The notes under the pieces are model-generated. The model saw nothing but the letters and a program-made list of their open reading frames with translations. It searched no databases and was not told the origin of the DNA. A stretch of 64,000 bases of DNA, taken from assembly GCA_029246685.1 (NCBI GenBank), contig JAQWMR010000019.1, positions 1 to 64,000 of the forward strand, in the 5' to 3' direction. A program made the position numbers and the translations under genes. This document shows positions 42,543-53,105 of the stretch, piece by piece; the stretch's first letter is position 1; each line of letters opens with the position of its first letter. The stretch comes from Acidimicrobiales bacterium. Its GTDB lineage: Bacteria; Actinomycetota; Acidimicrobiia; Acidimicrobiales; Aldehydirespiratoraceae.

Positions 42543-44276
42543 TCAGTCGATCATTCCGTCGATCAGGACGTGGCCGCCGCCATCACAGGTCGGGCACAGA
42601 TCCGTGACCGTTTCGAGGAGTCCCTCGCCGATGCGCTTGCGGGTCATCTCGACCAGTCCGAGGCCCGAGATGTCGAACACCTGGGTGCGCGTCTTGTCCC
42701 TCGCCAACGCCTGACGGAACGTCTTCACGACCTCCGCGCGGTTCTTGGCGACCTCCATGTCGACGAAGTCGATGACGATGATCCCGCCGATGTCGCGCAG
42801 GCGAAGCTGGTGGGCGACTTCTTCGGCTGCCTCGAGGTTGTTGTGGAAGACCGTCTCCTCAAGCGACGACTTGCCGACGTTCTTGCCGGTGTTGACGTCG
42901 ATCACGGTGAGCGCCTCGGTGGACTCGATGATGAGCGAGCCGCCGGACGGCAACCACACCTTCTTGTCGAGGGCCTTCTTCAGCTGCTCATCCACGTGAT
43001 GACGCTCGAACAGCGGCAGCTTCTCTGCTTCGGCGTCGTAGTACTCGATCCGCTCCGCCAGCGCGGGCGTGATCGACTGGACGTAGCCCTTGATCTCTTC
43101 GTAGAGCTCGTGATCGTCGATGGCGACGCCGCGGAAGTCCTTCGTGAAGTCCTCGCGGATGATGCGGACAGCAGCCTCGGGCTCGCGGTAGAGCAGAGCC
43201 GGCGCCTTCGTGCTGTTCGCGAGCTTCTCGATCTCGTCCCACTGAGCGAGGAGCCGCTTGACGTCGCGCTCGATCTCCTCAGAGGTGACGTTCTCCGCTG
43301 CGGTGCGGACGATCACGCCGTGCTGCTTCGGCTTGGCCTTGTCCAAGATGTTGCGGAGCCGCTTGCGTTCGCCGTCGGGCAGACGTTTGGAGATGCCGTA
43401 GGTCGTGCTGTTCGGTACGAGGACGACGAACCGTCCGGGCAGCGACACTTCCTGGGTGAGCCGGGCGCCCTTGTGGGCAATCGGGTTCTTCGTGACCTGA
43501 CAGAGAATCGACTGCTTGGCCTTGAGGACGTCTTCGATGCGGGGCTGGTGGCGGTTCTTGCGACCACCCTTGCCACCCTTTCCCTTGCCGCCGCCGTCAC
43601 CCTTGCCACCGGTGTCGAGATCGTCGGGGTCGTACTGGATGTCGCCGGCGTAGAGCACGGCGTTCTTGGGCGTCGCGATGTCGACGAACGCCGCTTCCAT
43701 ACCCGGAAGCACGTTCTGCACCCGACCGATGTAGATGTTGCCGTGAATCTGGCTGACGTCGTCGGCGGGCCGGGAGACCTGGTGCTCGACGAGCTTGCGG
43801 CCCTCGAGCGTGGCGATCTGTGTGGCCTTGTCGCCGACAGAGACGCACATCATGTAGCGGCCGATGGCCTGACCGTTTCGGGTGCGACCGCGACGCTGCT
43901 CCAGGGTCTTCTCATCGAGCTCGACTGCGTCGTCGTCGATGATGGCCTCGACCGGGGTCGGACGGTTGCCGCCCTTGCCTCTCTGGCCGCCCTGCTTCTG
44001 GCCGCCCCGGTTCTGCTTGTTCTGGCCTTGGTCGCCTTGGCCTCCGCCGCCACCACGGCCACGGCCACGGCCGCCCCGTCGGCGACGCCGCTTCTTGGGG
44101 CCGCCCTCGCCGTTCGAACCACCCTGGCCGCCGCCGCCGCTGTTACCGGAGGGGGCGGGGCGGCTGTCGCCGACCTGTGGGGCTCGTCTGCTGTCGCCGA
44201 TCTTGGGCTTGTCAGCTTGTGGTGAACCCGCTCCTTGATCGGACGCTGGTGTCTGGTTCTCGGCCTGATCGGCCAT
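42543..44276 (-). CDS. rne: Ribonuclease E/G
   Basis: RNase E/G starts mRNA decay and processes rRNA. The 577-residue protein has a basic, Gly-rich disordered N-terminal part of about 120 residues (KKRRRRRGGRGRGRGGGGG). The S1 RNA-binding domain follows (GNIYIGRVQNVLPGMEAAFV) with a Gly/Lys insert, then the catalytic core (LIIESTEALTVIDVNTGKNV, RLRDIGGIIVIDFVDMEVAK) with both metal-binding Asp residues. The Zn-link is CPTC (DLCPTCDGGGHV). The C-terminal scaffold of proteobacterial RNase E is absent. Confidence 0.93.
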   Translation of the reverse strand: MADQAENQTPASDQGAGSPQADKPKIGDSRRAPQVGDSRPAPSGNSGGGGQGGSNGEGGPKKRRRRRGGRGRGRGGGGGQGDQGQNKQNRGGQKQGGQRGKGGNRPTPVEAIIDDDAVELDEKTLEQRRGRTRNGQAIGRYMMCVSVGDKATQIATLEGRKLVEHQVSRPADDVSQIHGNIYIGRVQNVLPGMEAAFVDIATPKNAVLYAGDIQYDPDDLDTGGKGDGGGKGKGGKGGRKNRHQPRIEDVLKAKQSILCQVTKNPIAHKGARLTQEVSLPGRFVVLVPNSTTYGISKRLPDGERKRLRNILDKAKPKQHGVIVRTAAENVTSEEIERDVKRLLAQWDEIEKLANSTKAPALLYREPEAAVRIIREDFTKDFRGVAIDDHELYEEIKGYVQSITPALAERIEYYDAEAEKLPLFERHHVDEQLKKALDKKVWLPSGGSLIIESTEALTVIDVNTGKNVGKSSLEETVFHNNLEAAEEVAHQLRLRDIGGIIVIDFVDMEVAKNRAEVVKTFRQALARDKTRTQVFDISGLGLVEMTRKRIGEGLLETVTDLCPTCDGGGHVLIDGMID

Positions 44277-44315
44277 GGTTGTTTTCCTTCGTTCGGGGCA
44301 CGCAGCAGTGAGCGC

Positions 44316-45071
44316 TCATGTCGCCCCCGCCGGTGCGGGCGACACCGCGGCGCTCAGCGGATCGCTGCGCTCGTCGGTGTCGTCGTTCTGGATCCATTGG
44401 TGAAGCCGTACTACTCGTCGCTCGGTGAGCGGTGGATCGAGGGTTGCCAGCAGTTCCGAGACCCGGACCGCACGCGGTTGGGTTCCAAGCTCAGCCAGTA
44501 GCCGTACACCGATAACGCTATCGGCGTTGTGGGCTTCTATCGGCCCTTTGACATCAAGACTGAGAACGAGTGGACGCAGGTCGTCGGTGACTTCCTTGCC
44601 TTTTCGCTCCCGAGTCACGATGAGATTCTCCGCGGCAAGGGCTCGGGCAACGGCCTCTGCCACGGTGTCGGCATCAACGTCGACGACGTCGATCTGCCAG
44701 GTACAGCTGGTGACTGCTTGCTGCAATGACGTGGTCGATCGGTCGATGAGCGCCACTGCGGTGACGGACATTCCGACGGGAAGACGCTCGGTCAGGTCGG
44801 CGACGAGCGCCTCCGGATCGAAGTCCTCATCCACGCGGTCCGAATCGAGTTCGACGTCGAGATATTCAGCGTCGCTCTCATGTCCGGTGGAGAGAGCCAG
44901 ACCGAAGCTGAGCTTCGGACGGGGGGAGAATCCCTCCGAATACGCGACAGGCAAGGATGCCCGTCGCAGGGTGCGTTCCCAGATCCGGGCAACATCGCGA
45001 TGCGACGTGAACCGGATCTTCCCGTACTTCTCGAACGCGATACGGACGCGCAGGTTCAGGTTCTCGCTCAT
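44316..45071 (-). CDS. TIGR03936-type radical-SAM-linked protein (DUF2344)
   Basis: The 251-residue protein begins with the family signature (LRVRIAFEKYGKIRFTSHRD, RIWERTLRRASLPVAYSEGF, SPRPKLSFGLALSTG). It has no radical-SAM cysteines itself. In many genomes it is encoded beside, or fused to, a B12-binding-type radical SAM protein, as here (4-base overlap). The two are thought to act together, but the substrate is unknown. ATG at 45071 is chosen, since the longer open frame upstream lies in the other gene. Confidence 0.88.
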   Translation of the reverse strand: MSENLNLRVRIAFEKYGKIRFTSHRDVARIWERTLRRASLPVAYSEGFSPRPKLSFGLALSTGHESDAEYLDVELDSDRVDEDFDPEALVADLTERLPVGMSVTAVALIDRSTTSLQQAVTSCTWQIDVVDVDADTVAEAVARALAAENLIVTRERKGKEVTDDLRPLVLSLDVKGPIEAHNADSVIGVRLLAELGTQPRAVRVSELLATLDPPLTERRVVRLHQWIQNDDTDERSDPLSAAVSPAPAGAT

Positions 45072-47041
45072 GAGACCGGAACCTCTGCGCCCTCGGTTGA
45101 CTGCGCCGGCCGTGGCTGCAGCATCACCGGCACTGCGCCGCCCGAGGCCAGGTCCACACCGGTGCCCTGGCTGCCGCCCGCGGGCGGGGTGGCCGAGGCC
45201 ACCACGTGTTCGATCCCGTAGCCGGTGCATGCGCCGCAGTCGTAACACGGCGTCCACCGACAGTCCTCGAGACCGAGCTCGTCGAGGGCATCTCGCCAGT
45301 CCTGCCAGAGGAAGTCCTTGTGGAGGCCTGCGTTGAGGTGATCCCACGGGAGCACCTCCTGCTCCGTGCGGTGGCGGTGGACGTACCAGTCCACATCCAG
45401 GTCGTGGGCAGCCATGCCCTCGAGCCAGAGCTCGTAGCTGAAGTGCTCGGACCATTCCTGGAACGTGCCGCCATTTCGCCATACGTATTCGACGACCGGT
45501 CCGAGTCGACGGTCACCGCGGCTGGTGATGCCTTCGGCAAGCGTGGCCTTCGGGTCGTGCCACTTGAGCTGCACGCCCTTGGCACGGCGGGTGTCGTCTC
45601 GCAGGAGTCCGATCTTGCGGTTGAGCTCGGTGACCGTGTTCTGACCGAACCACTGGAACGGGGTGAACGGCTTCGGGACGAATCCGCCGACCGAGACGGT
45701 GACCGAAGCGCTGCTCTTGTGGGTCTTGCCCAGCTTCACGCAGTTGCGGGCCAGTTCGGCGATGCCGAGCGTGTCTTCGTCGGTCTCCGTGGGGAGACCG
45801 GTGAGGAAGTAGAGCTTCATGCGCCGCCAGCCCTGGGAGAAGGCCGACTCGACCGCCCCGTAGAGATCTTCCTCGCGGATGAGCTTGTTGATGACCTGGC
45901 GCATCCGCCAGCTTCCGGCTTCGGGCGCGAACGTGAGGCCGGTGCGGCGAGCCCGTTGGATCTCGGCGGCGATGCCGACCGTGAACGCGTCGACTCGCAG
46001 ACTCGGGAGGGCCACGCTGACCTGGTCGGCCCCCTGGTCGACGACAGCCTGGCCGATGACCTGCTCGATGCCGCTGAAGTCGGCCGTGCTCAGGCTCGTC
46101 AGCGCAACTTCGTCGTAGCCGGTCCGCTGGAGGCCCTCGGAGATCATCTTGCTAACCTGTTCTGCCGGCCGTTCGCGGACCGGACGGGTGATCATTCCGG
46201 CTTGGCAGAATCGGCAGCCGCGGGTGCAGCCCCGGAACACTTCGACCGACAGCCGGTCGTGGACGACCTCGGTCATCGGGACGAGCTGATTCTTGGGATA
46301 CGGCCAGTCGCCCAGGTCGGCGACGGTGCGCTTCTCGACCGTCTCGGGGACATCGGAATAGCGGGGCGTGACCGTAGCGAGGAACTCGCCGTCGTACTCG
46401 ACCTCGTACATCGACGGCACGTATACGCCCGGCACCTTCGAGAGCTCCCGAAGCAGCCCCTCACGGGTACCTGAGTTCTTGCCGGCCTGCTTCCACTCGC
46501 GGAGGAGCTCGGTGATGTCGCCCACGGCTTCTTCACCGTCACCGAGGACGACGAAGTCCACGAAGTCGGCGATCGGCTCAGGGTTGTACGTGCAGTGTCC
46601 ACCCACGCCGATCAGCGGGTCGTTGTCGGCTCGGGCCGCCGAGTGGATCGGCACGCCTGCGAGGTCCACGCAGTTGATGAGGTTCGTGTACGTCAGCTCG
46701 GCGCTCAGGTTGAAGGCGATGACGTCGAACTCACCGGCCGGCTTGTGGGTGTCGACGGAGAACAGCGGGATCCGTTCCTGACGGATCGCGGCCTCCATGT
46801 CGGTCCATGGCGCATAGCTGCGCTCGGCCGCGCCGTCGGGCCGCTCGTTGATGATCTCGTAAAGGATCTGTAGGCCCTGGTTGGGCAGCCCGATCTCGTA
46901 GGTGTCGGGATAGATCAGCAGCCAGCTGACGATCCCCGGACCGTGCTCGGGCGTTTGCATCCCGTCTTCGCAGCCGATGTAGCGAGCCGGCTTCTGCACC
47001 TGCGGCAGCAGCGGTTCGAGCTGCGTCCACAAAGTCGTCAT
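45068..47041 (-). CDS. TIGR03960-type radical SAM protein with B12-binding-like domain
   Basis: The 657-residue protein has an N-terminal cobalamin-binding-like domain (WLLIYPDTYEIGLPNQGLQI, VIAFNLSAELTYTNLINCV, VGGHCTYNPEPIADFVDFVV). A radical SAM domain follows with VFRGCTRGCRFCQAGM near residue 270, and then a C-terminal region with FLTGLPTETDEDTLGIAELA. The [4Fe-4S] cysteines CxxxCxxC are intact. The product is unknown. Coupling to the TIGR03936 gene and location between rodA and rne are typical of actinobacteria. Confidence 0.9.
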   Translation of the reverse strand: MTTLWTQLEPLLPQVQKPARYIGCEDGMQTPEHGPGIVSWLLIYPDTYEIGLPNQGLQILYEIINERPDGAAERSYAPWTDMEAAIRQERIPLFSVDTHKPAGEFDVIAFNLSAELTYTNLINCVDLAGVPIHSAARADNDPLIGVGGHCTYNPEPIADFVDFVVLGDGEEAVGDITELLREWKQAGKNSGTREGLLRELSKVPGVYVPSMYEVEYDGEFLATVTPRYSDVPETVEKRTVADLGDWPYPKNQLVPMTEVVHDRLSVEVFRGCTRGCRFCQAGMITRPVRERPAEQVSKMISEGLQRTGYDEVALTSLSTADFSGIEQVIGQAVVDQGADQVSVALPSLRVDAFTVGIAAEIQRARRTGLTFAPEAGSWRMRQVINKLIREEDLYGAVESAFSQGWRRMKLYFLTGLPTETDEDTLGIAELARNCVKLGKTHKSSASVTVSVGGFVPKPFTPFQWFGQNTVTELNRKIGLLRDDTRRAKGVQLKWHDPKATLAEGITSRGDRRLGPVVEYVWRNGGTFQEWSEHFSYELWLEGMAAHDLDVDWYVHRHRTEQEVLPWDHLNAGLHKDFLWQDWRDALDELGLEDCRWTPCYDCGACTGYGIEHVVASATPPAGGSQGTGVDLASGGAVPVMLQPRPAQSTEGAEVPVS

Positions 47042-47086
47042 TCGGTCAGGTTACCTGCGACCGTCCGTGGATCTGGTTCTTGCGAA

Positions 47087-48277
47087 TCAGGCGCGTTCGG
47101 TGAAGTCGTAGCGCCGGCGGTGCACGCCCAGGACGAGACCGAGCGCGGTCAGCGACGTGATCATCGAAGAGCCGCCGTAGGACACCATCGGGAGCGGGAT
47201 GCCGGTCACCGGCATCATGCCCATCGCCATGCCGGTGCTCTGGAAGATCTGGAAGAGGAACATGGCCATGACGCCGACCACGAGCAGTCGGTCGTAGCGT
47301 CCCGTCGCGAGCACGGAGATGCGCCACATCCGAAAGAGCAGGAGCGCGTAGACGCCGAGCAACAACGCCGCACCGCGGAAGCCGAGCTCCTCCCCCGCCA
47401 CCGAGAAGATCCAATCGGTCTCCTGGAACGGGACGAGGTCGCTGCCGGTGTGGGTCCCCTTGAAGAGTCCGGTTCCGCCGAGGCCGCCGTTGCCGATGGC
47501 GATCTGGGATTGCTCGGCGTTGTAGGCGACCCGCTCGAGGCTGGCGTTGTCGAGCGCCTCGATCTCCGCCTCGCTGAGCAGGAACACCGTCAATCGGTCC
47601 TGTTGGTACTGCTCGAGCACGTCTGATTGGAAGGCACCGACGAGTGCGGTCATGGCGACGATCGCCAGGAGCACGATCACGCGAGCCTTCAGTTCGCTCA
47701 GCATGATCATCGTGGCTGCCACGACCAGGTAGACGAGCACCGTGCCCATGTCGGGCTGCTGCAGGATCAGGGCGATCGGAAGGCCGGCGAGCGCGAGGGC
47801 GGTGAGCAGTCGACCGCTCGTCACCCGCGACGCGGACAGCACCGCGGCGAGCGCGACGATCATCACGAGCTTCCCGGGCTCGGAGGGCTGGAACGTGAAA
47901 CCGCCCACGGAGTACCAGGCCTGAGCGCCGTTGATGTTGACGCCGATGATCAGGACGCCGGCCAGGAGCACGATGAAGCCGATGTAGCCGATGGGGGTGA
48001 CGGCGCGGATGCGGCGAACATCGACGAGCGCCGCGGCAAAGGCAAAACCGATACCGACCATGGCAAAGAAGATCTGCTTCTCGAGGAACGAGGTGTCGGC
48101 CGACTGCACCTCGGTCGCGGGGCCGCGGGTCGCCGAATAGACAAGAAGGACCCCGAGCGCGGTGATGAAGAACGCACACGCGATCAGGATCGGGTCGACG
48201 ACGAACCACCAGCGCTCGTCGTCGTCCTGCTTGATCCGGGCCCCGATCGGCCCGTCGAACGTGTGGATGGTGGTCAT
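47087..48277 (-). CDS. rodA: Peptidoglycan glycosyltransferase RodA
   Basis: RodA is the SEDS polymerase of the elongation complex. The 396-residue protein has about 10 transmembrane helices and the SEDS landmarks ATRGPATEVQSADTSFLEKQ, SVGGFTFQPSEPGKLVMIVA, QPDMGTVLVYLVVA, FKGTHTGSDLVPFQETDWIF and GMMPVTGIPLPMVSYGGSSM. It overlaps mrdA by 4 bases (ATGA), forming the RodA-PBP2 pair. Confidence 0.94.
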   Translation of the reverse strand: MTTIHTFDGPIGARIKQDDDERWWFVVDPILIACAFFITALGVLLVYSATRGPATEVQSADTSFLEKQIFFAMVGIGFAFAAALVDVRRIRAVTPIGYIGFIVLLAGVLIIGVNINGAQAWYSVGGFTFQPSEPGKLVMIVALAAVLSASRVTSGRLLTALALAGLPIALILQQPDMGTVLVYLVVAATMIMLSELKARVIVLLAIVAMTALVGAFQSDVLEQYQQDRLTVFLLSEAEIEALDNASLERVAYNAEQSQIAIGNGGLGGTGLFKGTHTGSDLVPFQETDWIFSVAGEELGFRGAALLLGVYALLLFRMWRISVLATGRYDRLLVVGVMAMFLFQIFQSTGMAMGMMPVTGIPLPMVSYGGSSMITSLTALGLVLGVHRRRYDFTERA

Positions 48278-50391
48278 TCCCCGTCCTCCTCGGCGGCGTC
48301 CAGGGCCTCGGAGGTGAGCTGCACCTGGAGGCGATCGAGTTCATCCGTCGTGCGGGCCCGGGGCACCTCGTCCAGTGCGATCGGCTCGAGGATCGATCGA
48401 ACGAGCGGCGCGGCGGCAGACGAGCCGAAGCCCGACTCTTCGAGCACCGCAGCGATCGCGATCTCAGGTGTGCCGACATCCGTCGGTCCGTATGCGGCGA
48501 ACAGGCTGGTGTCGGCCAGCCCTCGGACCTCGGCCGTGCCGGTCTTGCCGCCGATCGGATAGCTGAGAAGAGGGAAGCCGCGGAACGCGTTGGTGGCGGT
48601 GCCCCGAATGTGGGTCAACACGCCTTCCAGGCCGCTGTGAATCTGGTCTATCGTGTCGGTCGGAATGTCGAGATCGCGCAGTACCCGGGGCCCGAACTCC
48701 CGAACCTCGCCCGGGATCACCTCGCCGTCAGCAGTGACGAAGTCGGGCTCCTCGACTCGCAGCGCCACGTTGATCTGGTGGAGCACACCACCGTTGCCAA
48801 CCGTCGCATAGAGGTTCGCGAGCTGGGTCGGCGTCACCAGCAGGTCGCCCTGCCCGATCGCCAACTGGATCGTGTCCCCCGGGAACCACTGGGACCCGTC
48901 GCGCAGAAACACACCCGCCTCCGCCTGGACGTCGAAGTAGTCGCGGTCCGGGACCACACCGCTTCGCTCGTACGGCAGCTGGATGCCTGTCGACGAGCCG
49001 AAGCCGAGCCGGCGAGCCATGTCCTGGATTCCCTCGTCGCCCTCGGGCCCCTGCACCGGCTCCGGCCAGAACCCCTCTCCGCCGAGCTTGTAGAAGAACA
49101 CGTCGCTCGACACGCTCAACGCCTCGGAGAGTCCGTATGTCGCGATCCTGGTGGCCGGGCTCTTGAAGATGCAGGTGTCGGCAGCTTCGAAGTCGTCTTC
49201 GCAGCCAGGGAAGACGTAGTTGATCGTGTCCTCGATCGATCCGTCGCGTGCTTCCTCCATCGGGCTGTCCGGGCCGAGGTAGCCGCGCTCCTCCGCCACG
49301 AGCGCGGTCACCGGCTTGAAGGTCGAGCCCGGGGCGTAGCTGCCCTGGATACATCGGTTGAGAATTGGCGCGTAGTTGTCAGGCGACGTGAGTAGCTCGA
49401 ACTGCGAGAACGAGATTCCGTTGACGAACTCCCTCGGGTCGTAGGTCGGGAAGCTGGCCATCGCCAGGAGGCTGCCGTCACGGGGGTCGAGCGCGACCGC
49501 GCAGCCGGCGGCGCCGACGAATGGTGCCTCGCCCGGCTCGTCGGGCCGCTGGCGGACCTGCTGCAGCTGTGCGGCCAACCGATCCTCGGTCAGGGCCTGC
49601 AGATCGACGTCGATCGTCAGATACAGGTCCGCACCCGCGACGGGCTGTCGGTTGTACTCGTAGCGCTCACGCACGACCTCGCCGCGGTTGTCGACCTCGA
49701 GGTAGCGGACGCCGGGTACGCCCCGCAGCACATCCTCGAAGACGCGCTCGACGCCGGTCTTCCCGATCTCGTCGCTGAGTTGGTAGGTTTTCGCACCGCG
49801 CGCGTCGTCGATGCGAGCGTTGGCGGTCTGAAGTTCGCTGAGCGTCACAGAGCCCACGTAGCCCAGTAGGTGCGCGGCGAGGGGGCCGTAGGGGTAGCTG
49901 CGCACCGTTCGGCTCGACACGGCAACACCGGGGAACAGGTCGGGCCGCTCACCGAGATAGATGAGCAGGCTCGGATCGACGTCCACGGCCACCGGCACGA
50001 CGTCGAATCTTCCGTGCTGGGACCGATTGACTTCCTCGACCATCGATTCGAGCTTCGTCAGCCGACCGGAACGACTGATCGCGATGGCGAGGCGGTGGAA
50101 CATCTCCCGCTCTTCTTCGTCCGACAGATCTTCGAGGACTGCCTTGTCGACCGTGACCACGTCGACGACCTTGTTGTCGACGAGAACGCGGCCGTTGCGA
50201 TCGAGGATCCGGCCCCGGGGCGCTTCCTCATAGACCTGCCGAAGCACCAACGCCTCCGCCTCAGCCTGGAATTGATCGGCTTCGATGCCCTGCAGGTACC
50301 AGAGCCGGGTGAAAAGGGACCCGAAAAGGACGAGCGCGACGAACGCGAAGATCCGTAGGCGGAAGCGGCCGGCGTCGTCGTCCACGGACAT
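48274..50391 (-). CDS. mrdA: Penicillin-binding protein 2
   Basis: PBP2 is the transpeptidase partner of RodA. The 705-residue class B PBP has an N-terminal membrane anchor (LRIFAFVALVLFGSLFTRLW), a pedestal domain (PRGRILDRNGRVLVDNKVVD), and a transpeptidase domain. The active-site SxxK is in SYAPGSTFKPVTALV, the SxN-like motif in SVSSDVFFYK, and KTG in IGGKTGTAEVRG. It lies between mreD and rodA on one strand, consistent with an elongasome operon. Confidence 0.95.
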   Translation of the reverse strand: MSVDDDAGRFRLRIFAFVALVLFGSLFTRLWYLQGIEADQFQAEAEALVLRQVYEEAPRGRILDRNGRVLVDNKVVDVVTVDKAVLEDLSDEEEREMFHRLAIAISRSGRLTKLESMVEEVNRSQHGRFDVVPVAVDVDPSLLIYLGERPDLFPGVAVSSRTVRSYPYGPLAAHLLGYVGSVTLSELQTANARIDDARGAKTYQLSDEIGKTGVERVFEDVLRGVPGVRYLEVDNRGEVVRERYEYNRQPVAGADLYLTIDVDLQALTEDRLAAQLQQVRQRPDEPGEAPFVGAAGCAVALDPRDGSLLAMASFPTYDPREFVNGISFSQFELLTSPDNYAPILNRCIQGSYAPGSTFKPVTALVAEERGYLGPDSPMEEARDGSIEDTINYVFPGCEDDFEAADTCIFKSPATRIATYGLSEALSVSSDVFFYKLGGEGFWPEPVQGPEGDEGIQDMARRLGFGSSTGIQLPYERSGVVPDRDYFDVQAEAGVFLRDGSQWFPGDTIQLAIGQGDLLVTPTQLANLYATVGNGGVLHQINVALRVEEPDFVTADGEVIPGEVREFGPRVLRDLDIPTDTIDQIHSGLEGVLTHIRGTATNAFRGFPLLSYPIGGKTGTAEVRGLADTSLFAAYGPTDVGTPEIAIAAVLEESGFGSSAAAPLVRSILEPIALDEVPRARTTDELDRLQVQLTSEALDAAEEDGE

Positions 50392-50410
50392 CAGAACTAG
50401 CGCACCCTGC

Positions 50411-50920
50411 TCATCGAAGGACCGCGGGGTCGCGCAGCGTCGTCGGGCCGCGCAGCGCCCAGCTCATCGGGCGGGCCATGAGCGGAGCGATGACGCCGTT
50501 GAGTGCGGCCGCGATCAGCGCCACTCGAAGGAGCTCGACGTCGACGAAGCCCCGCTGGCCGACCACTTCGGCGAGAAGGCCGTAGCCGATGACGGCGCCG
50601 AACGTCCCCAGGAACGCGAGCCCGGCGAGTTGTGCGCGCGTCTCGTTGAAGAGCCCGGCCTCGACGGAACCGATGGCGAAGGCGACGGTGGCGAACGACA
50701 TGGCGGCGACCCCGAGCGGCGTCGGGAGCCAAACATCCCAGAGCAGACCCGCGCCGAACGCGACCGTCGCTCCCCGCTCCGGCCCTGCCAGGAATCCGGC
50801 CAGCACCGCGACGAGAGCGAGCAGTTCGGGGGCGACGCCGAAGAAGCGCACGTCGACGAACACGGAGAGCTGAATCACCACCGAGACCACGAGGACCAGG
50901 CCGAGTTTGAGCCACGTCAT
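50411..50920 (-). CDS. mreD: Rod-shape protein MreD
   Basis: The 169-residue protein has about 5 transmembrane helices (LKLGLVLVVSVVIQLSVFVD, LLALVAVLAGFLAGPERGA, FGAGLLWDVWLPTPLGVAAM), typical of MreD, which links MreC to the synthetic enzymes. The G-L-x-W/D-x-L-P-T-P-L-G segment is characteristic. It overlaps mreC by 4 bases and precedes mrdA by 19 bases. Confidence 0.88.
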   Translation of the reverse strand: MTWLKLGLVLVVSVVIQLSVFVDVRFFGVAPELLALVAVLAGFLAGPERGATVAFGAGLLWDVWLPTPLGVAAMSFATVAFAIGSVEAGLFNETRAQLAGLAFLGTFGAVIGYGLLAEVVGQRGFVDVELLRVALIAAALNGVIAPLMARPMSWALRGPTTLRDPAVLR

Positions 50921-51858
50921 CCGCCGTCCCCCTCGTCGCCGTCCAGCACGTCGGGGTCGATGCCCTGGCCGGTCGTGTCGGCGATCACCTCGCCGAGCGG
51001 GAACTCGTCGGATACGGAAGACAGAACGACGCTCACGAAGTGCAGATCGCCCACGTCGTTCGCCAACTCGACCTCGACTCGCATGGAGACTTCGTCCGCT
51101 GCTCGCCCGACCTCAGCGATGAGGCCGAGCGGGATGTCGGCCGGATAGCTGCCGCTTTCGCCGGCCGTCACGACGAGGGTGCCGATACCGGGCAACAGGG
51201 TCGCGTCGTCGGTGTCGGGCCAGTTGACGCCCTGGTCGATCACGAACATGCCGCGCTCGCCGGCGATCGCGTACCCGAGGCCGACCTGGTCCGTGGAGAC
51301 GAGTCGGACGCCCACGTTGAGGTCGTCGTCGCTCAGCAGCTGTACCCGTGACGTGGAGTTGTCCACCTGGTCGACCCGGCCGACCATGCCGGCTCCGGTG
51401 ACAACGGGCATCCCCTCTTCGATCCCGTGGCGGCTGCCCTTGTCGATCGTCACGACATGGGCGTCGAAGTTGCCCACCGACCCTCGCACCACTTGCGCGC
51501 TCACGGACTGGAGGTCACCGACGTAGGGAATGTCCGACGCAGCCAGCAGCCGTCGCAGGGTTTCCGTGTCGGCTTCGCCGCGTAGAGCTGCGCCCTGAAG
51601 GTCCTCGATCTGGGCCTGCAGTTCCTCGTTCTCCTTCTCGAGGTCGTCGTAGTTGAAGACCGAGTTCCAGGCATCGCCCACCGGCGAGAAGATCGTGGAC
51701 GCGAGCGACGCCACCGGATTCAGCACGTCGCGTACCGCGCGCTGTGCGGACTCCGCCGGGCCGAACCCGTTCAGGTCAACCGTCAGCAGCGTGATCGCCG
51801 TGAGCGCGAGCAGAACCAGTCGATGTCGGGACCGCCCAGTCCGCTGGGCCAGTGCCAT
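50917..51858 (-). CDS. mreC: Rod-shape protein MreC
   Basis: The 313-residue protein has one N-terminal transmembrane helix (LVLLALTAITLLTVDL), a coiled coil (NYDDLEKENEELQAQIEDLQ), and the beta-rich MreC domain (AQVVRGSVGNFDAHVVTIDK, GMVGRVDQVDNSTSRVQLLS). It scaffolds the elongasome on the outer face. It lies between mreB and mreD in the mre operon. Confidence 0.94.
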   Translation of the reverse strand: MALAQRTGRSRHRLVLLALTAITLLTVDLNGFGPAESAQRAVRDVLNPVASLASTIFSPVGDAWNSVFNYDDLEKENEELQAQIEDLQGAALRGEADTETLRRLLAASDIPYVGDLQSVSAQVVRGSVGNFDAHVVTIDKGSRHGIEEGMPVVTGAGMVGRVDQVDNSTSRVQLLSDDDLNVGVRLVSTDQVGLGYAIAGERGMFVIDQGVNWPDTDDATLLPGIGTLVVTAGESGSYPADIPLGLIAEVGRAADEVSMRVEVELANDVGDLHFVSVVLSSVSDEFPLGEVIADTTGQGIDPDVLDGDEGDGG

Positions 51859-51875
51859 GACCTGTTACGTGATGC

Positions 51876-52937
<1,062 letters not shown>

Positions 52938-53016
52938 GCTCAGTTGCCTCGATGCAGGTGGGGTAACAGCACGTAGAAGGACACGACCCGTACGAGTGCT
53001 CCCTCTGCTGTGCGAG

Positions 53017-53047
53017 AGTGTAGGCGCGTCCCGTCACCGAATTGCAA
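53017..53047 (-). promoter_or_regulatory. Candidate promoter of mre operon
   Basis: On the minus strand TTGCAA (53047-53042) and TACACT (53022-53017) are separated by 19 bases, slightly longer than ideal. They lie in the 168-base gap between ndk and mreB, with the start point about 70 bases before mreB. Confidence 0.42.
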
Positions 53048-53105
53048 CAGAGCAGACGAATGGTGCCGGCAGGCCCACTCTCCGTGATGTTTAGGGCATC
53101 CGGCT

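Noticed and set aside
42570-44225. 551-codon plus-strand open frame opposite rne
   Set aside because: It is an antisense shadow of RNase E/G codon bias; the protein is Leu/Val/Asp low-complexity.
44316-45482. Longer 388-codon form of the TIGR03936-type protein
   Set aside because: The extra 137 codons overlap the radical SAM gene in another frame. The family signature starts at 45071.
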